The translations under genes and the position numbers were made by a program. The notes beneath the pieces are model-generated. The model saw nothing but the letters and a program-made list of their open reading frames with translations, ran no database searches and was not told the origin of the DNA. 64,000 nucleotides of DNA from Poa pratensis (taxonomy: Eukaryota > Streptophyta > Magnoliopsida > Poales > Poaceae): NCBI GenBank assembly GCA_947311845.1, contig CAMZMU010000123.1, positions 15,173,161 through 15,237,160 of the forward strand, given 5' to 3'. Of the stretch, positions 45,808 through 57,264 are shown piece after piece. The number at the start of each line of letters is the position of its first letter. Within the stretch, counting starts at the first letter, position 1.

Positions 45808-48285
45808 CTACGTGAGTGAGGCGAGGTGCTGGAGCGCTCGCGGCACCGGCGGCGCGTGGACGTGGACGACGCCCTCCAGCGCCTGCACGACCTGCGCCAT
45901 GGTCGGGCGGTGCGTCTCCTGGTCCTGGATGCACCAGCACGCCACCCTGCACGCCCGCTCCAGCTCCTCCTCCCTCACGTCGCCGCCCAACCGCGGGTCG
46001 GCCACGGCGCCCACGTCCCCTTCCACGACCTTCTCCGCAGCCCACACGGGAAAGAACGCTGACGCCACGGCGGCCGCCTCCACCTCACTGCCGCCATTGC
46101 CATGCCCATGCCGGTGGTACCCCTCGGAGTTGCGCCGTCCCGAGATGAGCTCGAAGAGCACCATCCCGTAGCTGTACACGTCCGCCTTGGCGCTGATGGG
46201 CTGGCCGGAGATCCACTCGGGCGCCAGGTACCCGATGGTGCCCCGCATCGTCGTCAGCGCGCGGCTGAAATCCCTCCCGACCAGCTTGGCCATCCCGAAG
46301 TCGGCGATCCTCGGGGACATGCCCTCGTCCAGCAGTATGTTCTCCGGCTTGATGTCGCAGTGTATGATGCACTCGCGGCAGCCGTCGTGCAGGTACGCCA
46401 GCCCTCTCGCGACGCCGAGCATGATGCCGTAGCGGTCGCTCCAGCTCAGGCACGGGCTGCTGCTGCCGTCGCCGCCGAAGAGGGAGCCGTCGAGGGAGCC
46501 GTTAGGCATGTACTCGTAGACGAGCATCATGACGTCGTCGCCCGCGGAGCAGAACCCGAGGAGCCGGACGAGGTTCACGTGCTGGATGTTCCCCAGCGTG
46601 CTCACCTCCGTACGGAACTGCTTGTCGCCCTGCCGGAGACCTTCCAGCTTCTTCACCGCCACCTGGGTCGTCGTCGTGGTGCCTCCCTTGTGCTTCTGCT
46701 TCAGGACGCCGCGGTACACCGAGCCGAAGCCGCCGCCGCCCAGCCGGTCCGAGAAGTTCTTCGTGGCGGCGCGGAGGTCGCCGTAGCTGTACACGGCCAG
46801 GGAAGAGCCCTTCTCGACTGACATGCTCCTCCGGGCAAGAACAATCCTCCAGGCCAGAAATAACGACACGGCCAATGCTGCAACACCTGCCAATGCGATG
46901 CCAAGAAAAAGCCATAACGTCTTCCCCCCTTTCTTCCCGTCTGCCCTGCGCAAGTCTCGCAGTCCTGATTCTGAAAGCCGGAGATACATGCCTGACCCGG
47001 AGCTGCTGGAGTCCGTGTGGAGCTGCTCAAGGTTGCGGAACTCGCCGTGCCAGACGGCGCACCCGCCAGAGAAGGTGTAGGCCTGACAAGAGCAGTTCTT
47101 TAGGCAAGCAGCCTCGCACTCTGCTTCACTCTGAACGGTGCCCGCAACAACCGAGTCGTCGGGGAGCTTCACGCCATTGAGCGCCAGGAACCCGTCCGTG
47201 GTCGACCCGTTGCGCGCGCACGTGAGCGGCGAGATCCGCCGGCAACCACCGCTCCAGTCACTAAGCGCCCAGTCCACATCCGACGCCGGAGCGAACCCGG
47301 GCAGGCACCGGCACGGCGGCTGGCTCCTCTGGTCGCAGACGCCGAAGGCGCCACAGAGCGCGTACACGTCACACTGCACGGTGGGCGCCGCCCAGAAGAA
47401 ATTCCAGCTCTGGCTGGCGGGCACCCAGATGTACTGCTTGATCTGGCCGTTGAGGTCGAGCACCATGCGCGTGATGGTGGCGTTGTCGTAGAGCACGTCG
47501 GTGACGCGCCGATACGCCGGCGTCTCGACGTAGGTCTGGTTGAAGAGGACGTTGTTGGTCGCATCCGGCTCCCCGGCGAAGATGCGGCCCATCCAGACGC
47601 CGCTCCGCCAGTAGGTGCGGGACCGGTTCCAGAGGAAGAGGAACTCGCTGCTGCCGGCGGGGTCCACCGTGTCGGAGAACATCCCGGGGGCCGGGTCCTG
47701 GGCGTTCCGCCAGGACGTCAGCGTCTGGTACTCGCCGGTGAGCTTGTTCTCCCCGAGCCACGCGTCGGGCACCTGCGTGTCCGTCGGGTGGTCGAAGCTC
47801 TGCCACAGCACGTTGGAGTTCCCACCGTCCACGAGAACCAGGTTGCCGTTGTCGCGGATCACCGCGGTGTAGTTCGACCCCGGCGACGACGACGGAAGAG
47901 ACGCGGACGTCGACAGGTTTGACGACCACATGACGGCTGGGGTGGACGAGGATGCGCTGGCGAGACCGACGAGCTCGAGGTTGCCGTCGTCGGCGGACAC
48001 CCGGAGCTCGGCGGAGGCGACGTCGGCGAGGGGAGTCGCGCGGTTGCCGACCCAGATGACGGTCTGGACGGGGATGTTCTTGTACCAGATCCCGAGGTAG
48101 AACCTGCCGGAGCTGCCAGCAGGGCTGAAAAGGCCGACCTCGAACTTGCCCTGCGCCGAGACGATCGTGTCGTTGCCCCGCAGCGGCCGCCTCGCCGTGA
48201 CAGCGTCCGTCGTCGCCGCTGCAGCACCAGGAGCAGGGGTGAAGCTCAAAGCAAGGACAGCAAAAGTGGCAATGATCAGCGACAT
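45808..48285 (-). CDS. G-type lectin S-receptor-like serine/threonine kinase (non-RD)
   Basis: Single-exon gene of 825 residues. A signal peptide (1-23) is followed by a bulb-type lectin domain (about 30-155), S-locus glycoprotein region (about 210-275), Cys-rich EGF-like segment (about 301-348) and PAN domain (about 380-440). One membrane helix (456-478) precedes the kinase (about 513-805). Kinase residues are intact: glycine loop GGGGFGSV (516-523), Lys545 in VAVKK, catalytic loop HCDIKPEN (Asp644), DFG (662-664) and APE (688-690). The loop has Cys, not Arg, before Asp, so it is a non-RD kinase, a class linked to innate immune receptors. Such receptors sit in the plasma membrane; the ligand is unknown. 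A duplicated relic of its 5' end lies upstream. Confidence 0.95.
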   Translation of the reverse strand: MSLIIATFAVLALSFTPAPGAAAATTDAVTARRPLRGNDTIVSAQGKFEVGLFSPAGSSGRFYLGIWYKNIPVQTVIWVGNRATPLADVASAELRVSADDGNLELVGLASASSSTPAVMWSSNLSTSASLPSSSPGSNYTAVIRDNGNLVLVDGGNSNVLWQSFDHPTDTQVPDAWLGENKLTGEYQTLTSWRNAQDPAPGMFSDTVDPAGSSEFLFLWNRSRTYWRSGVWMGRIFAGEPDATNNVLFNQTYVETPAYRRVTDVLYDNATITRMVLDLNGQIKQYIWVPASQSWNFFWAAPTVQCDVYALCGAFGVCDQRSQPPCRCLPGFAPASDVDWALSDWSGGCRRISPLTCARNGSTTDGFLALNGVKLPDDSVVAGTVQSEAECEAACLKNCSCQAYTFSGGCAVWHGEFRNLEQLHTDSSSSGSGMYLRLSESGLRDLRRADGKKGGKTLWLFLGIALAGVAALAVSLFLAWRIVLARRSMSVEKGSSLAVYSYGDLRAATKNFSDRLGGGGFGSVYRGVLKQKHKGGTTTTTQVAVKKLEGLRQGDKQFRTEVSTLGNIQHVNLVRLLGFCSAGDDVMMLVYEYMPNGSLDGSLFGGDGSSSPCLSWSDRYGIMLGVARGLAYLHDGCRECIIHCDIKPENILLDEGMSPRIADFGMAKLVGRDFSRALTTMRGTIGYLAPEWISGQPISAKADVYSYGMVLFELISGRRNSEGYHRHGHGNGGSEVEAAAVASAFFPVWAAEKVVEGDVGAVADPRLGGDVREEELERACRVACWCIQDQETHRPTMAQVVQALEGVVHVHAPPVPRALQHLASLT

Positions 48286-48385
48286 GATTGAGCTAGCCCT
48301 TGCGTTAAATTCTCAGGCGAGCAGAGAGAGTATCGAATTCGCAAATTAATACTGACAGGGATGATCGGATGATCTGGTGAGTGAC

Positions 48386-48397
48386 ACACATATAAGT
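48386..48397 (-). promoter_or_regulatory. Candidate TATA box of the receptor kinase
   Basis: The minus strand reads CTTATATGTG about 100 bp upstream of the ATG. The spacing allows a short 5' UTR of about 70 bp. Evidence is position and composition only. Confidence 0.45.
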
Positions 48398-49159
48398 AGG
48401 TTCGAAAGGGAGAGGAGGTAGGCAAGAGGACAAGGGAGCCGGGATAGCTGGGAACGGGGACAAGCAGTGAATGCACCGCCGGCGCCGGGCACAGGCGGTG
48501 TGGCGTTGAACTGGCCCGCCGTCCGTCGCTTGAACCTGAGCGGCGGCAGAGTAGCCCTCCAGGTGACGTTGTACGGAGCACCTGGAATGACCTCTAGCAC
48601 GTACAGTACTACTGATTTGGTTGGCCAGCTTTACTTTGCATTGCACTCTTTCGCGACTGCGGTCTGTTCAGGTGGAAAATTGAGCAGCACACCTGAACAA
48701 ATTGGAATTTTTTTGGAAAGCAGGGATTTGATTTTTGGTTAACTTGTTGGGCTACCATAGCACGTGTGAAAAGGTTTCCCTACGACGTCGTCGGTCTTTC
48801 AGTTTCTTCCTGAAGTATTTTTTTGGCAAGATCTCATGGCGATCCTCACTATACTGATCGAAGCTAGGTGGGTGGCACAGTTGCACGTTGAGCCCACAAT
48901 CCCACATCATCCAGATTCATCACCACGATAGTATAACAAGTATCCAGCACCATCCAGATGCCAAAGCAAAATAACCAAAAACAAAGAGAATTTGTCGATG
49001 GCACAATGTAAGTAAATTTTTTTCTCGGACAAATATAAGCACCACATGCACATGGAGCAGCTATAAGTAACTCTCTCAACAGTTCCAACGTAGAAACAGG
49101 GATCGGTGCATGATCACAATTCACAAGTTTCTCCATCCACATGCAAATGTTCAGCGTCT

Positions 49160-49667
49160 GCCTGCCGTCGCTGCGCAGGTGCGAAGCTCAAAGGAAGGAC
49201 TGCAAAAATTGCAATGATCAGTGGCACCATGGATACTCCATCCGTTCCAAATTAATTGACTTTCATTTGTCCACACATGGATGTATCTAGACATGTTACA
49301 CGTATAGATACATCCATTAATTTGGAACGGAGTGAGTAGTTAACAGTATACAAGGGGAGGTATGATAGGAATATGATCGCGGCATCATGACATAGAAAAG
49401 GGTCAGCATAGCGAGAGCGGCGAGAAGAACAAAATGCATGGCAGGTCAGGTGTGGAGTTGAACCGGTCCGCCGCCGCTTGCGAGTCCTCCATGGTGACGT
49501 AGAACAGAGAGCAGCTGGAATGACCTTTAGCACCAAGTACTATGTATAAAGTACGTATACTGATTTGTTTCGTTCCTCGTTCCTTTTCACGCTTTCATAC
49601 GGCGGTCGGTCCGTACAAGGTATAGAGTGAAGAGCAGCACACGTCGGGTCAGCTTATTCGTTCATTA
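49160..49667 (-). pseudogene. Duplicated promoter and signal-peptide start of the receptor kinase, left part
   Basis: 49187-49233 matches the start of the kinase gene (minus strand): GAAGCTCAAA.GAAGGAC.GCAAAA.T.GCAATGATCAG at both places. 49440-49540 matches its upstream region near 48500-48600 (GTTGAAC, GCCGCCG, GTGACGT, CTGGAATGACCT). The rest of the kinase coding sequence is absent. A Stowaway MITE sits at the position of the former start codon and the Copia element cuts the promoter part at 49667; it continues at 56592. Confidence 0.75.
49236..49336. mobile_element. Stowaway MITE, 101 bp
   Basis: Inverted ends CTCCATCCGTTCCAAATTAA and TTAATTTGGAACGGAGTGAG, flanked by TA at 49234-49235 and 49337-49338. 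It is inserted in the duplicated kinase 5' relic. Confidence 0.92.
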
Positions 49668-49946
49668 TGTTCCACAACCTTTGCCGGCGAGTCCGGTCCA
49701 AGGGCGTGGAGCGAGAGCGTAGTCGAAGGAGTCGTACACGCGGCACAATCACAGATGCGAAAAGTAAAATGACACAGAGATATAGGCGGGACTGATCTTT
49801 ATTATCAATGGTGTGTCTCTCTCAATACAATACATGGGTATATATAAGAGGGAGAGGGGCTAGGGTTGAGGACCAATCTAGAGGGAAAACCCCCACCCCA
49901 AGAAAGGGTGGGACCCGCACGTGGTGCGTACGTCGGTTTCCCAACA
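49668..49946 (-). repeat. 3' LTR of the Copia element
   Basis: TGTTCCACAA to TTTCCCAACA, 279 bp. One difference from the right LTR was noticed by eye (TACACGCGG here, TACAGGCGG there). It contains a minus-strand TATA-like CTTATATATACC. Confidence 0.95.
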
Positions 49947-50100
49947 CTCCCCCTTGGTCCGACATCCCGTATTGTCTATGTCTCAAAAACTCCGAAAAAC
50001 CCAGTGGGAAAAATATGGAGAAAGAGCACATAGCATACGTCTCCTCATGTTGCACGAATTGCCTCATCAAAAACCTCAATGTGAGAAACATCGGGAAAAC

Positions 50101-52641
50101 TCACATAAGGGAAAAAGAGTACAATCCACTCAACATCAGGTTGAGTACTTGATCATCCGGATCAAGATTTTCAGATGGGGGTGTGAAGAATCTCCCCGAG
50201 TCTGGCATATCTCTAAGTCTCATCATACCGATTCCACGAACACACCTCACAAAAGATGATGCCGGTAATGATTTAGTGAACATATCAGCGAGATTGTCAC
50301 ACGACTTAGTATGCAAGATCCTTACCTCGTTCGTCTTCTACAGCTCATGCGCATAGAAAAACTTGGGGTTGATGAGACTACTCTTCACATGCCCTGACTG
50401 CACTTGTGCAACACAAGCTACATTATCTTCATAGATAATGGTGGGGGTTTGTACGGTGTTCAGCCCACACGTCTGCGGAATGTGGAGAATCATCCGTCGA
50501 AGCCATGCACACTCTTGTGATGCTTCTTATAGTGCTATGATTTCAGAGTGGTTCGTCCAAGTCGATAGAAGACTTTGCTCAGACGATTTCCAGGGAACAT
50601 CAGTTCCACCACAAAGGAAAACATATCCAATCTATAACTTGGAAGTGTGCGGGTCCGACAGGTACCCTGCATCAGCATAGCCTACCAATGATAGGTCTTG
50701 ATTCCTCCAATAAAATAGCCAAAGATATTTGGTCCCTTGCAGGTATCGTAAGACGGTCTTGATGCCTTTCCAATATCTAGGTAGGCTCAGAACTGTACCT
50801 AGCAAGCAAATTGACAGCGAACGCGATGTCCTGCCATGTACAATTCGCGAGGTACATGAGTGCTCCAAGGACACTCAAGTAGGGGAGTTCCGGTCCCAGA
50901 ATTTCCTCCCCCTCTTCCTTAGGCCTGAGCGGGTCCTTATCTTGCTGTAAAGACCTCCCAATCATTGGGGTCTTCGAAGGATATGCCTTATGAAATCCAA
51001 ATCTCTCTAACACCTTCTGGGTGTACTGGTGCACTAGAATCCCAGCAGGGGAATGTTCAAGTTACAGACACAGACAGAACTTGGTTTTACCCAAATCCTT
51101 CATCTCGAATTCCGACATCAGGTAGGAACTTGCTTCCTCAATATCTCTAGGTGTACCAATTATATTCAAATCGTCCACGTACACCGAGATTATACAGAAT
51201 CCATCTTCGTTGCTCGTGTAGCCCTTCTGATGAAGGAGATCGCTTAAGCGATGATACCACAGCCTACCAGACTCTCTAAGTCCGTACAATGACTTCCAAA
51301 GAAGAACACTGTATAGAACCCGATTTGCTCTCTTGGTTCGGAATGGGGATACCTTCCGGTACCATCATGTAAAAGTCCGAATCAAGGTTACCATATAGGT
51401 AAGCATTGAAACATCCAACAATTTCATTGTTAAGTCCAGATTTACTGCCATCGAGATCGAGTATCTAAAGGTTATACCAGCCATGACTGGGGAGTAAGTT
51501 TCCTCAATATCGACATATGTCGTTGAGTGAACCCTTGAGCGACGAGCCTTGCTCTGTACCGATCCACCTCATGTGTGAGGTAACTGCCTCCTGCCAATCT
51601 TTCCAATCCGACCTTATTTTACAATCAGCGGGATTGTTAGGCCTAGGGCCTGGATCTATGATTGAGGCAATTCTATAGCAAAGTTAATGTCGACAATTGC
51701 CATTGCTCGGTTCCTTGACTCTCCCTTATTTATATAATTTATGGCCATTTCGTCATGGGGCGCATCTGGCGCTACCTCTTGCTCCACCGTATTTCCCATT
51801 ACAGGAGCGAGGTCCTTTAGCTTTTTCGCGCCGATGTGTGTACTCACATCTCCGCTGGATGTTCCCTCAATAGGGACGTTCAAGTCCGGAATCCCGTGCA
51901 CAGGACTTTCCGTACTTGTGCCAGGTCTCAATTGGCTCCCCCTTTTCTTACTAGGGGCTTTGGTGACTGTCTGTGATAAATCTCTCTTATCCTTCTTCCT
52001 CAGGCGTCCCCGAGTACTTAGGAGTTGAGAAACCGGATTTCCCGTCCTTTTAGGCCTTTGGACGGGAGCGGGCGTACCATAGTTAACTTCGGTATCTCAA
52101 CCCTTTCCAGTGCATTGCGCGCAGGCATATGCGACTTTGTCACAGTTTACAAGTCACTAAAGTGATCAGGCAGTTGATTCGCTAATGCATGCAAATCAAA
52201 TTTCTTTTGGACTTCTTTATTTGTCTCGGCAGTGCGTGGGTCATGAGCGTGGATCTCTGTGACTTGGCACGTGATTTCTCGACTTTTATCATCAAGGGGT
52301 TGATTATCTCCCCCTAAAGTCGGAAAGAGATCCTTGTCAATGCAATCAGCGAAGCGGGCCGTATGACATTCACTTGTCATGGGGTCCAAATACCTGATTA
52401 TGGACACAGTCGCATAACCAACGTATATCCCCGACTTACGGAGCGGGCCCTTTGCTGATCGCTGGGGTGGTGGTATCGGTACATACACCTGGCAACCGAA
52501 CCTATAAAGGTGGGAAAATATCGGTGCTGACCCCTGCACAAGCTGCACATGAGAATGGATGTTGTAGGCCAACGGTCTAAAGTTAATGAGTTTAGCAGCG
52601 TGTAACACAGCTTGCCCCAACATCTGGTTGGCGAAGTACAA
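50101..52641 (-). pseudogene. Copia pol (integrase end, RT, RNase H), broken
   Basis: In transcription order: the integrase C-terminal part at 52641-52147 (FGCQVYVPIPPPQR, GIYVGY, DPMTSECHTARFAD); an RT piece at 51289-51062 with the active site YVDDLNIIG; RT/RNase H pieces at 51034-50632 (TPMIGR, YLSVLGALMYLANCT, RYLQGTKYLWLFY, GYADAGYLSD); and an RNase H end at 50316-50101 (NLADMFTKSLP). The integrase catalytic core with its DDE residues is not recognisable, and frames change several times. No active polymerase can come from this copy. Confidence 0.88.
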
Positions 52642-53525
52642 CTCTTATGATGGATTTCATCCTTCACCATTAAGGGGGGCGGTCTAATGATTAACTTCCC
52701 CGTAGCGTATGCGGAGCATACGAAATCATCAGGATTTGGGAAGTTGTTCACTTTAACATTATGACCGTTTGAGTTGTATATTCCTCATCATACTTAGACT
52801 GAGTGGCCTAATCTATCATGCCATAGGCAAAATAGTTCAGAGCATCGGAAGGTAGTGTACACAGGCAGTGCTACAATTACCATGTAGCATAGCCATTTGT
52901 CCAATGGAGGAAAATTTTCCAAGAACATGTTTACCATTTTCATCGCGCCCGGTGATTAGTAGGCATTCCATACCGTTCATAACACCGGTCTCAGCTGGAG
53001 ACTATTAGCGTGAAAACCATTAAAAACTTAAGGGGGTGCGAATGACTCGGGGTACAACAATGTATCGTTTATGATCAAAGTTGTTCCCATGGGTAGTATC
53101 ATAGTGGCTCGTCCGGAGCCAACTATATAAGGATCGCAGCCGGCGATTTTCATAACACTACCTCGAGAATTTTATCAGACTCACAGCACATAATCTCCCT
53201 GAAGATGGTATTTGTGTATCGTTTTCCACGAGACATGTTTACTCCATTGGGGTGCCACACGTGTTCTAAGACATTTGCATGTAATTAAAATAATGAAGCG
53301 AGGAAGTAGCGACATTACAAAACAAATGCATATATCTGAGAACATAACATGCCATCATATTTAAATAGAGGAATTAATGAACGATAATCAAATGTCATTC
53401 AAGCGTCGAAATAATGAATATGGCTTGCTCTTATAGAGCTTACAAACCAAATGTATCTCATATAGCCTAAGGAATCATGATAAGTTAAACAGTGGAAGCT
53501 TAGACAGGCATAGAGAACGCGCTGT
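52642..53525 (-). other. Degraded Copia stretch between gag and integrase end
   Basis: Protease and the integrase core belong here by position but no open frame or catalytic motif survives. The sequence is continuous with the element on both sides. Confidence 0.5.
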
Positions 53526-54536
53526 TCACTTCACACTCAATGTCCAACTGAGCGAACTGCTCCTCGGATCATCATCAGTGCCTACACGAGGTGCAAAAGG
53601 GAGCACCAAGTGATCGACCTCCATAGAGACGCCGACGTCCGTTGAGACCGTAGGGGCTATCTCCATGGGCGCAGCTGCAGGTGCAGCCATAGGCAGAGGT
53701 GGAGGCGGCGGGAGGATCTCGGGCGCCACCATGGGTGCCGGAGGTGCCTCCCCCTGTACTGAGGCGAGGTGCGATTCATGCACCTTCTTACTAGCCTTGT
53801 ACGTTGCCACAACGCCCTTAGGTGCACGGCACTGGCGTGAGAAGTGTTCTGTAGAGCTGCACCGGTAGCATTCCTGGGGCCTCTGCTCCCCCTTGCCTGG
53901 CTGATGCTGCTGAGCCTGGCGAGGGGGGTGAGCCGCCTTCTTGCCCTTACTGCCTCTCTTCTTCTTAAGAGGCAAACGGACCTTGTAGGCGCTAGCATGG
54001 GCCTCCTGACGAGAACTCGCTCCAAGTGGTTGCGCGAGAGAGTTCTTTCGCAAGAGCTCATCCGCGCCTCCTCCACCTGGAGTATGTTCACAAGCTCTGC
54101 ATACTGCGTGTACTTCCCGTGGCGGTAATTCCGCGAGGACTGAACAACATCAGGGTGGAAAGTAGAGAGGGTCTCCTCAATCTTCTGAGTGTCAGTGATA
54201 GTGACACCACACATCCGAAGAGAGGTGCAAATCCGGTGCAAAACCGAATTATAGTCTCCCACCGTCTTGAAGTCCTGAAACCTCAGACGCATCCACCCCG
54301 CCTCTGCCCGCGGGCGAACAGTGTACTTCAGTCGCTCGAAATGCTGTTTAAGAGCATTCCAGAGGTCCAAAGCACTCCGCTCAGCCATGTACTCGTTATC
54401 AGAGTACTGCAGAGGTGGTGACACAGAAAATGCAAAGCCTGGACGTGAGGAAGATCTCAACGTCCGATGCCCACGTCAGGTAGTTGAGCCCATTTTGGGC
54501 TAGCTCGGTGAACTCACGGTTGACGATTCCGGTCAT
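53526..54536 (-). pseudogene. Copia gag (UBN2-type) with zinc knuckle, frameshifted
   Basis: ATG at 54536, just after TTGCAG on the minus strand, opens MTGIVNREF and continues to WASDVEIFLTSR. The frame then shifts near 54430 to the main capsid block (ALDLWNALKQHFERLK, TVGDYNSVLHRI, LSTFHPDVVQSSRNYR), then shifts again near 54050. The knuckle CYRCSSTEHFSRQC lies in the last block (about 53870-53830). A Pro/Ala-rich tail ends at 53526. The breaks make it non-coding as a whole. Confidence 0.87.
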
Positions 54537-56294
54537 CTGCAATTTATGCAAATCATCTTAGATTACAGCAGGTAATCCCGATTACAGCAGGTAATCCATT
54601 GCATAAATGCGATGAAGATACAATTGTTCATTAACATGACGTTCCAATATTTAAAAACATGCTAACAATAATTTCAGAGCGATTAAAAGTAATTAAACAA
54701 TTAATTCTAGCAATGAAAACATATAAACAAGCATGGTAATGACTAAAGCATGTTAAGCGCATCACTAACGTAAAAAAAAATTGGCCCTAAAATTGACCTT
54801 CCGAGGTTGTTTTATGGCTCAACATGCAATTTCAGCAAAAACAGACAGTTCCAGGGGCTTATACGCAGAATAATTCAGCGTGAATTAAATTACGTAAAAC
54901 TGGAAATTCCGAGGGCTAAAATGCAAATTTTACGCGCGTACTGCTTTTGGTCCGGCCCAAAAAAAAACAGCAGGCCTAAACTGGGCCGAGGCCCACCGTC
55001 AGAACCGACCCACACGCCCTCTTTTTTTTTTTTTTTTAAAGGTAAGTCGAAACAGGCCGGTTGCAGCCCAGCAGCCGTAGCGCTACCTGGGCCGGCCCAT
55101 CTCGCCTCCTCTGTTGGATGGGAGTGGCGGTAGGTTTCCCTAGCGCCGGGAGACGACGGCGGCGGCAGTCGGCCGTGCCGGCGGCGCACATAGGCGGCGG
55201 GGCAGGAGGCCAGCGGGGCCGAGTGGGGGACGCCACGGCGGCCGTTCCGGCGACTAGCGGGGCATGCAGAGGCGCTCGCGCACGGGCCAGCGGGGCCAGG
55301 CGGCGGACGGCGTGCAGGCGGCTGTCGGTGACGCGCGGAGGGCGACGACGACGCTCGTACCAGCCAGAGGGGACGGCGGCGAGGTGCTGGGAGGGACGGG
55401 GGCCGGCGGCGAGGAGCACGGCCACGGGCGTCGCGGCAACGGCGAGCTGGGCCACGGCCGCGTGGCCACGATGAGCTCAGCCGCGTCCGACGGCCATGAG
55501 CGAGGGTAGGGCGGAGCATCGGTAGCCAGCGGGGCGACGACTGCTCAACCATGGTGACCGTGGCGTGACGCGCATGGTCATGTCGACGCGACGCATGACG
55601 AGGTGCTCGCGGTCGCGGCCAGCAGGGCTCCAGCGGCGACGGCCTCAGCGCGAGGCCAGCAACGCCAGGTGACGGTTGGCGACGCCACTCGGGCGTGTGT
55701 GCTCGGACGGCACGGCCAGCAGGGCCGTCGTCCGTGAGACGGCGCTGTCGACGCGCAGGTGCGGTCAGCAGGGTACGCAGCGAGCATGGTCATCTGGACC
55801 TTCTCGCGCGGAAGAGCGACGACGGAGCCACGTAGTGCGAGGCTCGGTGTGTTGCGTGGCGGCTTGCCGACCTATGCAACACACGACGAGCGGCTCTACG
55901 TCAGTCAGCCGACGACGTCTTTTACGCCGACACAGAAAACACTTCGGATGTCAATTTTCATCGTCCGTTCATCTGGAATCGAGACGGCGCGTCGCACAGC
56001 CGGTGCGCCGCGGCGGTACCGTGATCATCAGGATCACGTCCGTACCGACTCCCTACGGTGGCGTCATCAAATTCCCCATGAATCCGAGAGTATCGACATT
56101 GGTCGGCGACGTATTCGTCAGCTCGACTCTCGGGAGGAAAATCGATACCGTAGGTAATATAAAACGTATTGCATGAACGGAAACATAAATAGATGCAAGA
56201 CCGTTGTTGCGATCGGATCTGGATTATACCTCCGCGATGAACGACGAGAGCCTGCTTGATGAAGGCTCGATGCAGATCAGTTGGCGGAGCAGTT
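54537..56294 (-). other. Long leader of the Copia element with GC-rich block
   Basis: 1.75 kb between the primer site and gag. The gag-proximal part is AT-rich. 55040-55900 is strongly GC-rich, full of GGCGGC/GCGACG words, next to a run of about 17 T at 55022. Open frames there are arginine/alanine-rich and look compositional. No known domain was seen. Confidence 0.6.
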
Positions 56295-56307
56295 CGTGCT
56301 GATAACG
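56295..56307 (-). other. Copia primer binding site
   Basis: On the minus strand the bases right after the 5' LTR read CGTTATCAGCACG. TTATCAGCACG is a frequent grass Copia primer site related to Met tRNA. Confidence 0.65.
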
Positions 56308-56586
56308 TGTTCCACAACCTTTGCCGGCGAGTCCGGTCCAAGGGCGTGGAGCGAGAGCGTAGTCGAAGGAGTCGTACAGGCGGCACAATCACAGATGCGA
56401 AAAGTAAAATGACACAGAGATATAGGCGGGACTGATCTTTATTATCAATGGTGTGTCTCTCTCAATACAATACATGGGTATATATAAGAGGGAGAGGGGC
56501 TAGGGTTGAGGACCAATCTAGAGGGAAAACCCCCACCCCAAGAAAGGGTGGGACCCGCACGTGGTGCGTACGTCGGTTTCCCAACA
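56308..56586 (-). repeat. 5' LTR of the Copia element
   Basis: 279 bp, the same length and ends as the left LTR. Followed by the second CATTA. Confidence 0.95.
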
Positions 56587-56591
56587 CATTA

Positions 56592-56930
56592 GATTGAGCC
56601 AAGAGTCGGTAATCACTAATCAGCAAATCAGGGATTTCGTTTCGTTTTGATAAGTAATCTGGATTGAACTGGGCGCTCATAATAGTATGATTGAAACGTA
56701 TATAACATACGCCGATCATAGCGCCAGTGAAAAGGGGTGCCCACGGCAGAAAAAAACGCCGCTTATGTGTGTGTGAGAAAGAAGTTTCTTTTGTCTGGTA
56801 AGTCTTTCTAACTTTCTAACTTTTCTAACTTTTTTCCTAAAAGTATGATTAGCGAGATCTTACGATGATTCTCGTGATACAAATAGTCAATGGAAGATAA
56901 GGTGGGTGGCACAGCTCAAGGGTGGGTCGT
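56592..56930. repeat. Right part of the duplicated kinase promoter, beyond the Copia element
   Basis: Weak but collinear matches to 48700-48880 upstream of the receptor kinase: CAGGGATTT.GTTT, GTGAAAAGG, a TTTCTT-rich tract, GAGATCTTACGATGAT/AAGATCTCATGGCGAT, and GGTGGGTGGCACAG. It continues the relic that ends at 49667. Confidence 0.65.
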
Positions 56931-57264
56931 TTTAAGTTTTTGCCGTACGGTGGGACCCAACTGTCCTACAGAATTTCTACAGTGTATAAGATGAGATTTA
57001 GCTATAAGCTAGGATCCACATATACTATTGGCATACACATATGTGTGAGAGGGAGGAGAGAGAGCAACCGTTTTTAAGGGAAAATATCTAGTGATACTAG
57101 AGTTTAAATATACCATCCTGGAAAGTTCACAAGAAATGTGTTTACAGTCCCCGTAATTTTCGAAACCAAATTCACTAGTAGAAAAACAACCATCCGTTCG
57201 GGCCTTTTATCCTGCCCAAAAAATTGAACCGAGACATATGGTATACAGCAGGGTCGTCAGGGAC

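Larger units (their letters stand above)
49668..56586 (-). mobile_element. Complete Copia LTR retrotransposon, 6919 bp, target duplication CATTA
   Basis: Two 279-bp LTRs (49668-49946 and 56308-56586) in direct orientation are flanked by CATTA at 49663-49667 and 56587-56591. The minus strand carries gag, integrase, RT and RNase H in that order, i.e. Copia. A primer site lies next to the right LTR and a purine tract (minus strand ACCAAGGGGGAG) next to the left LTR. The LTRs look almost identical, but the coding region has many frameshifts and stops. It is inserted in the duplicated kinase promoter. Confidence 0.96.

Noticed and set aside
45719..47929. Several frames of 100-240 residues overlapping the receptor kinase
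   Set aside because: They are shadows of the intact 825-residue kinase frame.
55036..55552. Long overlapping open frames in the Copia leader, Arg/Ala/Pro-rich
   Set aside because: GC-rich composition leaves few stops in any frame. Frames are open on both strands and resemble no protein.
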